NCBI GenBank assembly: GCA_016584305.1
Contig: JACEEZ010018265.1
Span: 1-64,000 of the forward strand
Source: Chionoecetes opilio
Lineage: Eukaryota; Arthropoda; Malacostraca; Decapoda; Majidae
Direction of reading: 5' to 3'
Length of the DNA: 64,000 nucleotides
A program made the translations under genes and the position numbers. Below, one piece after another: positions 13,969 to 24,844 of the stretch. The notes beneath the pieces are model-generated. The model was given only the letters and a program-made list of their open reading frames with translations. It was not told where the DNA came from and ran no database searches. Position 1 is the stretch's first letter. Each line of letters begins with the position of its first letter.

Positions 13969-16275
13969 TTAGGGTTTTTGCCAAAAAAAAAAAAACTAAC
14001 CCCCAATTTTAAAACCAAAAAAACCTATTTTTTTTGGCCCAAAAGGAAAAAAAAAAAAATTTTGGGGGTTTTCCCCGGGGGTCTGTCCTGAAAAAAAGAC
14101 CACGAAAAAATCGTCCATTAAACCAGGGGTTTGGTTTTCCGTTAGGTTAGGGAAAGGTCAGTTTTGGTTTAGGTATTTTATAATCACAGGGAAAAGCTTA
14201 TTAGTTATACATAAATACTCCACTCCCTACACACTCTTTAAAAACCCCTTTAATACATCCCACATTCCCCCAGCTACTTCCCCCCATGATTTTGGTTTTT
14301 TTTAGTCCAGAAAGAAAAACCGAACTCCCCTTTTTTGGACGAAAATATTTTTTTCTGGTGTTTTTTTTGTGTTTTTTAATGAATCTGCCCAACCATTTCT
14401 GTTTTAATTTTTTTTTTTTTTTTTTTTTTTTAGGGGCAAAGGTTTTTTTTTTTGTTTTGGTTTTTTTTTAGTTAGGTAAGGTTAGGTTAGGTATGGGTTA
14501 GGGTTTGGTAAGGTAAAGGTTAGGTTAGGTTTAGGTTTAAAATTTTTTTTCATTTTGAAGGGGAAAAAAGAAAAAAAAAAAAAAAAGAGACAAAAAAAAG
14601 GTTAGCAGATTTTATTCAAAAACCCCATAAAAACCCCCCCAGGGAAAAAAAAATTGTTTCGTTTCCCCCAAAAGGAGTTTGGTGTTCATCGGGATAATAC
14701 CAAATCATATGACAGAAAATAGACGGGAGGGAAAGTGGGATGTATGAAGGGTTTTTTGTGTTTTGTTGGAAATGGAGTATGTATGTTTTAAAATAATAAG
14801 CGTTTTCCCGTATTATGAAACCTAACCCCAAATGACCTTTACCTAACCAAAACCCGGTTATAATGGACGAAGTTTCCCCGGTCGTTTTCAGAGACACCCC
14901 ACTATTTTTTCTTGGCCTTTCAATAGGTGCTTGTTTTAATGGGGGGATAGTTTTTTTTTTTGCCCCAAAAACCCTAATTTTTTTTTTTTTTTTTAAACTA
15001 ATTTTTTTGGTACCGTTTCCATTAAAAAAAACTGAAATTTTTTGGCTTTTAGGTTTTAATGAAAAAGTATAAGGTTAGGTTAGGGATTTCTTTTTTGGTT
15101 AAAGGGTTTCGTTAAGGGTTTTTATTAAAACCTATAAGGTTAGGTATTTTTAAAAAAAAAAAAAATGGGTTTGCGCAAAGTTAAAAATAAACTCCAATAG
15201 AAACCCAAACCCCCTATTTTAGGCCAAGAAAAAAAAAAGTCTGTCTCTGAAAAAGACCGCAAAAATCGTCCCTTATTACCCCTAACCTAACCATAACCCC
15301 GGCGAGTTTTTTCCCCATTTATGTAGGGCGGGGGCATTTCGGTAGACGAGAGTACCAGGTTCCCCTGAGGGAAAAGGAAAGGGGAAGTCACCCGGGGTTT
15401 TGCAATTGGTTTTTGGATGGAGTAAATAAGATAAATCAAAGCAAAAAATTTAAAATAGCCATTACCGTCGGGGAGTTTTCCCGATAAAGTTTTAGGGATA
15501 AAAAAAATCGTTTAGAAGACAGTACCAGGGACCCTGAGGCAAAGGAAAGGGTAAAGTCACCGTGGTTAGGGAATTGTTTTTGGATGGAAATAATAAAATA
15601 AATTTAATGGGAAAAAGGTTTGGGGATGGTTTGGGATAGATCAAGAGGGATCATTTGGGTCGAAGTAAACTTAAAAACCCTGATGTTTCCAATACTTATT
15701 TTGAGGAAAAACAACAAAAGGAACTCGGGGTTTAAAAAAATTTTAATACTCATAACCATGCATATGTACAACCTACAAAGAAAAGACTACGACGATTGAA
15801 AACATTTCGAGTTGTTTTGGGCGAAATTTTAAATTCCCCCGGGGCTATATTTCCGTGCTCGCTGACAACATAGAGAAGACCTTTAGGTGATGGTTGATGG
15901 CAAAGGCCCTTTTAAACCAGGAAAACAGTCACAGCGAGTTTCATTAAGAAGTAAGCAAGGGGGAGGGGGAAAAATTTGTACCTACCGTTGCTTTCCTTTT
16001 GGGCGAGGCTTGTTATGACTCGGGTTTTTTGGCTTTGAAGGGCCCCTGCACATCAGCCCTTACCTAGGGGCTTTTTTAAAGTGTTGGGCAGCGAGAACAG
16101 AGCCCCCAGTAATATAGCACCTTGGGGAAAATAAATTTGCGCAAAATAACTCTAAATTTTTCCATAGCCGAGTTTTCCCTTTGTAGGTCCCCCCCGGGGG
16201 CGAAACCCCCCCCTTTTTCCCCCCCAATACCCCCGATGTAAACAAAAACCCTGACGTTATGGGTAGGGTCCATTG
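13480..16275. mobile_element. Foldback element in copy A (degraded counterpart)
   Basis: Corresponds to 24,845-27,805 in copy B. The mirrored CCTAA/TTAGG tracts, poly-T/poly-A centre near 14,400-14,600 and right end near 16,230-16,275 are recognisable despite the error style. Ends are approximate. Confidence 0.55.
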
Positions 16276-17461
16276 TGCAACCGGCGGTTAAGAAGTTTTT
16301 TTCGCCCCTCCTTATCTCCATTACTACCCTTTTGGGGGCGAAAAACTTTTGTCATACCCCTCTTCTAACCTTATAAACCCATTGGGGAAACTGTTACTTT
16401 GGGCAAAATCACGGACAAAAATTACCCAATAAGAATAAAAAAAGGGCCTACACAAACCCTCGCCATCGCACAGTCTAGACCCGGGAAGGGGGCCTCTCCC
16501 AAATTCCCCGCCCCCCACTGACAGAAAACAGGGGAGGTTAGGTTTGTTTTGCTTTATTTTAAAAAATAAACTAAAACCCAACCTAGCCCTGGCGCTGTAC
16601 GTGGGGGGAGGGGGTTTGGGCCCAAAGGGCCCCTAGAACACCTAGGAGGAGGCCTTGGGTTGGTTTCCCCGGTCCCCTTTTACGTGCTGATGGGGGGGGG
16701 GGGGGGGCGGCAAGGGGAAAATTAAAAACCCAAACGAACCTTAAAACCCTTAAAAAATTTAAAGGGGGGGAGGCCTCTGTACTGGAAAAAATGTGTGTAT
16801 GCACTATTAAAACAACTATATCATTTCTTTGGGAAAAGGGTATAAATTTTAAAAAAATTATTTCGGGGAAATGGATTAAGCTGCAAGTATACGAACAAAA
16901 AAAAATAGAAAGATAAGGGGGTAAAGGCGGTAGTTGACCACGCAGGGTTTCGTCCATTATCCCCTTAAAAAAAAGGACGAAGATTTTGCGGGGCCCTTTC
17001 CTGAGTCCCTTTTCGTTATTGGGGAACCCCCAATTTCGAGGTCGAAACTTAGTTTTCCCCAATAGTTTTTAGTGTTTATAATTAATTGGTCTCATTTTTG
17101 TGGAAACAATTTGTTTTTTAGGTGTAGGGAGGGGCCCGACCTTTCCCCCCCCGGGCCCCCCCCTCAAAAAAATTGGTTCCCCCTGTACTACCTTAAGCCC
17201 CCAAACCCCCCCCTCTAAATAACCTAAACCCAATCTGATTTTTAACCCCAAAATCAAACCGGGTTTTTTGCTAAAAATCTGTCATTTTGGTTTAAAACAG
17301 TAAAAACCCCGGGTTTTTTCCTTGAAAGATGGGGGAAAAGGCCTTCAAAAAACTCCCGGGGAAAAAAAACTACAAAGAGGGATCTAAGAATCCAAGGACT
17401 TTGAAAGCCCACTTTCTGAAAATTTTAAAACTGCTACTTCAGGTAATTAGGCCTCGACGCC

Positions 17462-17705
17462 CGCCTTTTCGTCACCTCCGAAGAAGGCATGGCAGTGAGC
17501 ACGCGCTTAGCCGCAACAGCCTCCGCTGCTGCGTCACAGGGGAGTAAGGACACCTCTTCACTGCTCCCTGCTGACGGCGCCGCCTTTTCGTCACCTCCTG
17601 AAGAAGGCATGGCAGTGAGCACGCGCTTAGCCGCAACAGCCTCCGCTGCTGCGTCACAGGGGAGTAAGGACACTTCTTCACTGCTCCCTGCTGACGGCGC
17701 CGCCC
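17462..17705. repeat. 120-bp minisatellite, two units here
   Basis: Units begin at about 17,462 and 17,581 (cgccttttcgtcacctcc) and differ by only a few bases. Degraded units of the same repeat lie at about 5,705, 5,815 and 5,935, at the start of copy A. The array therefore marks the beginning of both copies. Confidence 0.75.
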
Positions 17706-19080
17706 TACCCTTCGTCAGGTCCTGCCCTGCGTATGCCTGTACCTCGTAATTTAAGCCTCTCTTCGTTTTGTTTCTTAATTTCAAACTATGCTGTTCCATT
17801 TCTTCTCTCCTTTTCACAATACCTGTTCCAATTCCTTTCTCATTTCCCTTAAATTTTCATTTATGTTAACCATTATTTCTATCATTTTCTCAGTGTCTCT
17901 CCTTTTCCCCAGTACTTTCTCATTGTCTCTCCTCATTTCTCTCATCATGTCTCTCATCATTAGAAACGCGCCACGAGGCCATTCCTTAGTGACGTCACAA
18001 GGCTTCACCTCGCCTCCACCCCTGTTCTCCTCCCCATCCACCATTTTAACCACGTGGCACACCGCCATTACCGGCCTCAGGTTAATCTACTAATTATCCC
18101 ACTTCTGACACCAGTGTTACGCACCTGGTAGTAGGTTCTGCTTCTAACTGATCAGTATTGTGCACCGCCCTCATAACCTAACCACAAGACTTACCTGTCT
18201 TACTTTACCCCACAAGGCGCGGTCACATAACCCCTTTACTTCCCTACTTACAAGGGTCCGGTAGACTTACCTGGGCGAGTAACGGTAATGTACCACTTAG
18301 TCACTACACAAGGCGGATAAGGGAATGAATGAACACTCACTGTACTAAATTCCTACTTTACTACACAAAGATCACACAATAACACCTCCTGAAGGAGGCA
18401 GCCGAAGGAACAACACTCAGTTACACTTGTCCGTTTAACACAAAGGCTTACACACACGAGTACTGACGAGGTACGCTGGCCTAACGGTGAGGCACTCCTA
18501 GCTACTGACGAACATGACGAAGGCGCTGACGCAAGGCGCTCTCCCGTCGCCGCCGCGCTCCAGACCTCCTCCCTGGTCTGTCTCTCGCTCTGCTCTCAGA
18601 TTCCCCCTGACGAAGGCAAGGCGCCTTCAGGAGGCGCCGGCGTTCTGCCCCAACGCGACACCCTCTCTGCTCCTCTCTGCGGCCCAGACTATTCTGTCGC
18701 TAGCCTCCCACTCCTCTGTCTTATCTCCCCTCTATGTCTGCCACGCCTCCTACTCCAACCAATGACGTTCTAGCAAGCTCATGCCTGCTCCAATTACAAT
18801 CAACGCCGGCAAATGACGTCAACCCCCTTTGTCTGTGTGCAGAGTGAACCCCCTCACGCGGGCCTCTCGCTCATACAGACACTCACTACAGCCCACTCCT
18901 CGCTTCCCCGCTCCATACACACAAACATAGACACTACACACGCCTCATTCGCGTACACACAGACCCACTCAACCAGACACATACACCCCCAGACACACAA
19001 AGTGTAACATTATTATTGCGTGGCAACACTCAAACATATCTATCTCAATCACAGTAGCATCTGCTCGCATATCTTCTCGC
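17706..19080. other. No recognisable gene
   Basis: Unique-looking sequence within copy B with pyrimidine-rich stretches (17,770-17,960) and GC-rich parts (18,500-18,680). The open frames are short, with no recognisable domains. Nothing functional can be supported. Confidence 0.4.
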
Positions 19081-19083
19081 CAG

Positions 19084-19490
19084 ACTCATATATGGTATCT
19101 TTCCACTAAGTTGAGTGTAAAAGAATTCTTGGAGAGCACGTATGAGAGAGAATGCGAGGCAGGGGCCCCTCAGTGATGGGGGACACCGTATGAATGTGAT
19201 GCAGAGAGGAAGGAGGGGAAAATGAAACTCCTGAACACTATAAACGAGAACGCCAGACCAAAGGCTTCACCGATATCTTCTCGCCATACTCATGTATGGT
19301 ATCTTTCCACCAAGTTGAGTGTAAAAGAATCCTTGGAGAGCACGTATGAGGGAATGAGAAGCAGGGGGCCCCTCAGTGATGGGGGACACCGTATGAATGT
19401 GATGCAGAGAGAGGAAGGATGAAACGCCTGAACGCCATAAACGAGAACGCCAGACCAAAGGTTTCTCCGACAGCATCCGCTGGGTGACTC
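19084..19490. repeat. 204-bp direct tandem duplication
   Basis: The unit starting actcatatatggtatctttc at 19,084 recurs as actcatgtatggtatctttc at 19,288. Both units include cttggagagcacgtatga and the gatgggggacaccgtatgaa stretch. The degraded counterpart in copy A is at about 7,500-7,920. Confidence 0.8.
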
Positions 19491-20157
19491 CCAATTCAAG
19501 CTCAAACTCAAAAGTGGGCGGAGCCAAGCGGCTGGAGGAGGCGCCAGTGCGGGAGGTTGGAGGGGTCCGCCGAAAAGGCGAGCGTATTGTTAATATGCGA
19601 TCCGGCGGCATATTCCCGTTCTCTATGCGAGTATCCGAGTGAAGACGCTTGGCTGTAGTTCCGAAACTAACCATAAGATTTTCTCGAAAATACCCTCATT
19701 GTGATTCCCACACAAAGGTTCAATAATGATGTCAGGGGTGCGTCTGAGAGGAAGAATTTGAGTGGTGCGAGCCGCTCAAACTCTCTCTCAAACGCCTGTG
19801 CACGACTCGGGTGGTCCGTTCGAGTGGACACCGAGCGCCCAACCCACAGACGTTGGGCGCTCTGCGAGGTGTAACGTCATGACAACAACAATGGCCGCCC
19901 AAACAGAGACGAATTTGAGACAAATTTATGCTATTCCTGCCGATTACAGTCGAAAGACTGCAATGTTATCCCTGCAGCATGCATTGACATGCACTGCTAA
20001 GTACTGTACTGGAGCCTACTTATAATTTATAATGAAAATACAGTAAATAGGAGTGATAATTTACGATACTATAGTGGTCCAATGAACAGTGGAGGGAGAT
20101 ACATTTATTCAAGTTCACAATACATCCCTGTTAGAGGTAGGGGGTTCACCAAAAAGG

Positions 20158-20232
20158 CAGGCACCGCTCGGGGATCGAACCCGAGACCTTCCACTTGCCG
20201 GGCGGACGTGCTACCGTTACACTACGGTCGCC
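20158..20232 (-). tRNA. tRNA-like sequence 1 (pseudogene or SINE-type head)
   Basis: On the minus strand there is an A-box-like segment (tagtgtaacggtagc) and a canonical T-arm with B box (tcggg ttcgatc cccga). The acceptor ends AGGCgACC/GGTGCCT pair only with a bulged G. A possible anticodon stem (TCCGC/GTGGA) would present loop CCGGCAA, with C instead of the universal U33 and GGC as the nominal anticodon. These departures argue for a tRNA-derived repeat rather than a working tRNA gene. Flanks gttagaggtagggggttcacc-like are shared with the second unit. Confidence 0.45.
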
Positions 20233-20355
20233 TCCCGGTGACAACCCACACATCTCCCCCCAAGGCCCCCCCAGGGCCAGTCCGGAGAATGTGTATCGCT
20301 TACCTGGATCCTACTCACTGCGCCATGTTAGAGGTAGGGGGTTCACCGAAAAGGC

Positions 20356-20430
20356 AGGCACCGCTCGGGGATCGAACCCGAGACCTTCCACTTGCCGGGC
20401 AGACGTGCTACCGTTACACTACGGTCGCCT
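20356..20430 (-). tRNA. tRNA-like sequence 2, tandem with unit 1
   Basis: Nearly identical to the unit 198 bp upstream; one visible difference (ggcgg versus ggcag) lies in the anticodon stem. The same bulged acceptor and C33 are present. The tandem arrangement, including shared flanks, suggests duplication of a ~198-bp block. Confidence 0.45.
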
Positions 20431-20959
20431 CCCGGTGACAACCCACACAATCCCCTTATATAAGCATTAGGTATTTCCTAGTATTTTTTTGGTATATGTG
20501 CAGTTTAAACCAATACAAGATCGGTGGTTTTAGATATCTTGAACGTTTCATTCGCATCATAAGGAGTATTTCTAACCCCTACAATAGCCGGCAGGGTATA
20601 TGTGCAGTTTAAACCAATACACGATCGCTGGTTAAGTATCCTGAACGTTTCGTTCTCATCGCTAAGGAGTATTTATAACCCATACAAAAAATAACAAGGT
20701 GGTCTGGGGGAGTGAGGTAAGGTTGCGTAATCAATGCCCAGGTTAGGTTTGTTAACTAGTGGGGGGTTCTGGGTGAGAGCAGCTCCCCCAGTTATGCCAG
20801 GAGAGTATTGGTTGAAACTGCACATTTACCGCCGGCAAGAATAAGAAATAAAAAATAACAAGGGGGGTCTGGGGGTGAGCGAAACCCCCGGCCTCAGTGA
20901 GCTAAGGTTATGTAATCAATGCCCAGGTTAGCTAGGTTAGTTTAGGTCTGGGTGGTGTA

Positions 20960-21915
20960 GCCCCGCCGAGTGTAGAACAAAACCCCCCTAGGACAAAACC
21001 CCCCTAGGACAAAACTCCCCTTAATCATAATTTTTATTCTTATTATTTGTAGTTTATGAACACTTCTCTGAGATGTAAAATATTACATTCATTATATAAT
21101 ATATACTAGGTTTTGATAGATAGGTGTTGATAAGTTTGATAGGTTTTTACCTATAGCTACCGTAGATAACACTTAATTTAGTCGCCAGCTGCAATAATGT
21201 CGCCAACCGCCAAATATTACGAATAATAGCATCACTACTGATTTGTATGTACCACTGAAGATGATACGCAGTAGTTTATAGCATGACTGTATAATCTTCC
21301 CTGTTTCAGCGTTGTTTTATGCTTTGTATCTGCAAGTATATACGATTTGAAATTACACTACTCGGTTTTTTTTTCGGGCGACGACGACGGCGGGAGGACA
21401 CTCAGAACATAAACACTAGATGGCGACCTTAGTGTAGCCCATTATCAACGTCACCACTCGGTTGATATATTTTTGTAATTTGTTCATTTATAGCCATACT
21501 ATGACACAGATGAAGACACAAAATGACAGACTCTCCAGATCGCCCCTTCTAACATTCCTGAAATCATGGATGTAAGTATCAACGCCACCACACGTCTGAA
21601 AAAAAGAAAAAAAACGTTGTCCTGGCGACTTAAGTGTTATCTACGGTACATGGGGATTTACGGTACTCAGGTAGACAAAACAATGATCAGGTGGAGTGAA
21701 CAAACACAAAGAAAGATTATAATATTTTTCATGATTACTTCAGTAATAAATTGCTTAAATTATATATTTTCTTCTAATTTTAATGGTATTAAACTGAGGG
21801 GGTTTTGTCCTATTTCGTACCTTAGCTTAGGGGGTTTCGTCCAAGGAGATTTTGTCCTAGGGGGTTTTGTCCGAGGGGGGTTTTGTCCTGGGGGGGTTTT
21901 GTCTGGACCCCAGCC
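20960..21915. mobile_element. Element bounded by inverted arrays of GACAAAACCCCCCTAG-type repeats
   Basis: On the left (about 20,975-21,020) the short unit aggacaaaacccccct is repeated three times. On the right (about 21,799-21,905) its reverse complement (agggggttttgtcc type) occurs five or six times. Between them sits a TA-flanked MITE (21,160-21,646). The layout is that of a nonautonomous element with tandem repeats in inverted termini. Superfamily and exact ends are not determined. The degraded copy is at about 9,490-10,470. Confidence 0.5.
21160..21646. mobile_element. TA-flanked MITE, CCGTAGATAACACT family, copy in B
   Basis: Starts ccgtagataacact and ends agtgttatctacgg, flanked by TA on both sides (21,158-21,159 and 21,647-21,648). 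Length is 487 bp. A full relative with the same ends and 489 bp lies at 33,339-33,827, where an empty site is available for comparison. TA duplication points to the Tc1/mariner/pogo group; no transposase is encoded. Confidence 0.75.
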
Positions 21916-21948
21916 CCGCCAGTTAGGTAAATCTTAGGTAAAAGAACA

Positions 21949-22401
21949 AAGGCTCCACCCTCTATCTTCTTCTTCTTATAGCCAACAAACTTGGGGACAT
22001 GGTGGGAAACCGGGGTTTTTGGGTGGGGGAGCACACACATACGGGAAATATGGCCCCCCAAAAAAAATCCCTAAACTAGGGATATTTCCCTAGTTCATGA
22101 ACTTTATCGGGGAAATATTTCCCTGATTAAGCCTATGTACTAGGGAAATTTCCCTAGTTTAGGGATTCTTTTGTGGGGAGCCATATTTCCCTTATGAGTA
22201 TGCTCCTTTTGTGGGGGAGCACACATACAAGGGAAATATTTCCCCGATAAAGTCCATGAACTAGGGAGTTTTCCCTAGTTTAAGGATTTTTTTGTGGGGG
22301 GCCATATTTCCCTTATGTGTGTGCTCCCCCACCCAAAAACCCCGGTTTCCACCATGTCCCCAAGCTTGTTGGCTATAAGAAGAAGAAGATAGGTTGAGCC
22401 T
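21949..22401. mobile_element. Palindromic hairpin element, copy 1
   Basis: The left arm (ggctccaccctctatcttct, then gccaacaaacttggggacat) is mirrored by the right arm ending at about 22,401. Inside are nested perfect palindromes built on aactagggaaatttccctag. No coding capacity. A second copy lies at 29,801-30,176 and a degraded one at about 10,490-11,000. Confidence 0.65.
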
Positions 22402-22589
22402 TTATTCTAAAGATGACAAACTCTACAGACCTAACCTAGCACCCATCTTCGAGCCCCTCGTGCTGTGCACTAACCTAACCTAACCTAACGGGGGGCTCCG
22501 CCCCCCTCGACCACCCCCTAGGTTATACCTACTACTTAGATTCGCACTACTTTCTCAAACTCGTCGTCCATTGCGCATCATTGCTGGAC

Positions 22590-22745
22590 CTAGTTTTTCT
22601 CAAGAACCTGAAATTTAATATCGGCCATGTAGGCAAAGTAAGGATCGGCACTCATTAAAATATAAACAGATGTGTTAAGGACAGTAAGTATAATACGTAG
22701 AGCCAACATTTGGGTCAGCTTAGCGTGGAGCCCTTGTTCTTCAGA
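22590..22745 (-). mobile_element. 3' end fragment of a non-LTR retrotransposon
   Basis: Matches the 3' untranslated part of the retroelement at 30,425-31,545 (shared plus-strand strings include ggccatgtaggcaaagtaag and cagcttagcgtggagccctt). It contains only the last codons and the tail, so it is a strongly 5'-truncated copy. Confidence 0.6.
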
Positions 22746-23740
22746 TTTTCCGCCAGTTATTTCAGAAGAGTATTGGTCAATATTTAGTATTGGTTGAAAT
22801 TGCATATTTACCAAATTTTCTTTTGCTGTGATTTCAATTATTTATACCTTGTCATTATACAGAAATACTGTATACCCCTTAATCTTAAATACCCCTTCTT
22901 CACCCACCAGTTAAGGTAGGTTAGGTTATTAGGTAAGAATGGAATTTTATTGGTTATATTTTTACTAGTTAGGATGCATATACAGGGCCCGGGCGTGGGT
23001 GGCGGAGGAGGTATTTCAGCTCCAGATGTGTAATATGTGGCAGCAATGATATGTGATAATACGATTGATAATAATTTAATAGACAGCTACTAAACAATCC
23101 AGATTTCATTAGTTGGAAAAGCTACGTTATCTTAGCAATTGATTTAGTTTAGGTAAATTGAATTAATTAAGTTAAAAACAATAATGTTTGACAAAACAAA
23201 AATATAAACAATGGGGAGTTCTTCTGTTTCAGATTGTCCTGTTGCTGTAAAAATATGCCTTCAGATTATCTCTATAAGTGGCAGGTTAGCTATATAAATG
23301 TGTACATAACTCTATGAGTTAGAGGAGAAAACAATCTGCATATACATAACAGCATTATTTATCACTGTAATCTGACATTAATAGCGAACATGAAGCATTA
23401 GTCAAATCATATTAACACTGTCATATTTTCATTTCATTTCATCTGCCTATTTTCGTCGACTGTTCCAGTTCTTGATCGTGATATTAAGGTACACAATATA
23501 TACATTTAATAAGCTTTTACCAGTATTTCTGCATTCAGAGATTACATACCAGGTGGTATGGTGGTATCCAACAATGAAATACACTTTATTCTTCATTTTA
23601 ACTTATTCCAAGTGGAACTGTTACAAAAAATTTCCGCGTCGTCGAGTGTACCCCGTCGGCGACAGGTCTCAGTTGGTGTTTCTGCGAGAATTCCTATTGG
23701 CGACAGTTTCATAAACTAGTTCACGTATCCCTACACCCTA

Positions 23741-23980
23741 CCGCCAATAACACTATAGTCGCCACTGCACATATATGTCGTTAGGCGCCATATATTACGA
23801 ATTTTAGCATCACTACAGATACATAATTGTATGTGCCACGTGACTAAAGAGGCATGCACAGTAGTATATAGTATGTACCTGTCTTCAGTGGTGCACATAC
23901 AAGTCTATAGTGATGCTAAAATTAGTAATATTTAGCGCCTGACGACAAAAGTGCAGTGGCGACTATAGTGTTATTGACGG
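23741..23980. mobile_element. Near-palindromic TA-flanked MITE (240 bp)
   Basis: Begins ccgccaataacactatagtc and ends with the reverse complement ending gtgttattgacgg, flanked by TA (23,739-23,740 and 23,981-23,982). Nearly the whole element folds back on itself. Ends resemble the CCGTAGATAACACT family, so it may be a derivative. Confidence 0.7.
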
Positions 23981-23982
23981 TA

Positions 23983-24844
23983 GTTGGTTGACGGTGCCCA
24001 AGATTCGTAGCATTTCACCTCTCTCAGCGACAATTACCATTACAATAATAATCAAATAGTCGTCAGGTAGCTACAGCGAACGCCATTACACTTCCGTACT
24101 GTGCTTGGGCAGCTAGAGGGCAGTAGACGAAAATGGTGAAGTCAAAAGCCCACAGTCTGAGCCAAGGATAGTACATAGCTATCCTTGTACTATCCTTGGT
24201 CTGAGCTGTGGCGTCGTCGTTTCCATGGTAACGGCGGAGATTTGTTTACATACCACTGCAAGGCGCCCAAAAGCGTTTGATAGAGGGGTACAGAAACCCG
24301 AACGGCGCAAGCCGCTCAAATTCTTCTTCTCAAACGCAGCCCTGCTTTCCTATCTTGCGTGTAGGGTCTTTGCAGTAGACCAACCTTTGAGTTAAAACTG
24401 CCAGCGACCACTGGCATTTATCGAGTTTCCGTTCAAACTTCACTGGAATGTGACAAGCCGCCGCCAGAGCCAGGTTAGTGTAGCTCTTCAGTTACCTTTC
24501 CAAAGCTTTTATTACCCTTTATATTACCATGGGGTGCGTAAACATTGCCGTGGATGTTTAGTGAATGCATGGTGTTAACAGGAAGGGGTGTATGTATGCT
24601 GGGTGATGGGTGGGCACAGGACGCCGCACCCATGATCCATCACCCACCACTCCGCCAGCTGATAACAGGCCATGACACACCTGAATCTGCGACTTTGATT
24701 TCTGGCTTCAGTCAAGATAGTGTGTCATAAGTAGTGGCAACTTGTTCATGTAAATATAATGGCATTAGGGAAGGTTAGGGGCACCGTGTTGTGGGTTGAG
24801 GGAGGTTGTGTTGAGGGGTGAGGAGTGGTGCCGGGTTGAGGGGT
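23983..24844. other. No recognisable gene
   Basis: Moderate-complexity sequence with one short palindrome (gatagtacatagctatcc, about 24,168) and G/T-rich sequence near 24,770-24,850. The open frames are short and without domains. Confidence 0.4.

Larger units (their letters stand above)
5700..17447. repeat. Copy A: error-rich direct repeat of 17,456-28,908
   Basis: Runs collinear with copy B. Examples: 6,060-6,160 with 17,700-17,800; 7,500-7,610 with 19,085-19,195; 8,640-8,730 with 20,155-20,235; 10,490-11,000 with 21,950-22,400; 12,180-12,440 with 23,540-23,790; 14,200-16,270 with 25,840-27,790; 17,390-17,440 with 28,860-28,905. Differences are not random. A changed base usually equals its neighbour, and runs are lengthened. 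For example, ccattaccgg in B reads cctttcccgg in A. All open frames here are inherited noise. I infer low-quality assembly sequence, either an unpolished duplicate haplotype or a genuine tandem copy read badly. Confidence 0.8.

Noticed and set aside
17489..17817. Open frames on both strands in the 120-bp minisatellite
   Set aside because: The unit length is close to a multiple of three, which keeps frames open; alanine/serine-rich with no domain.
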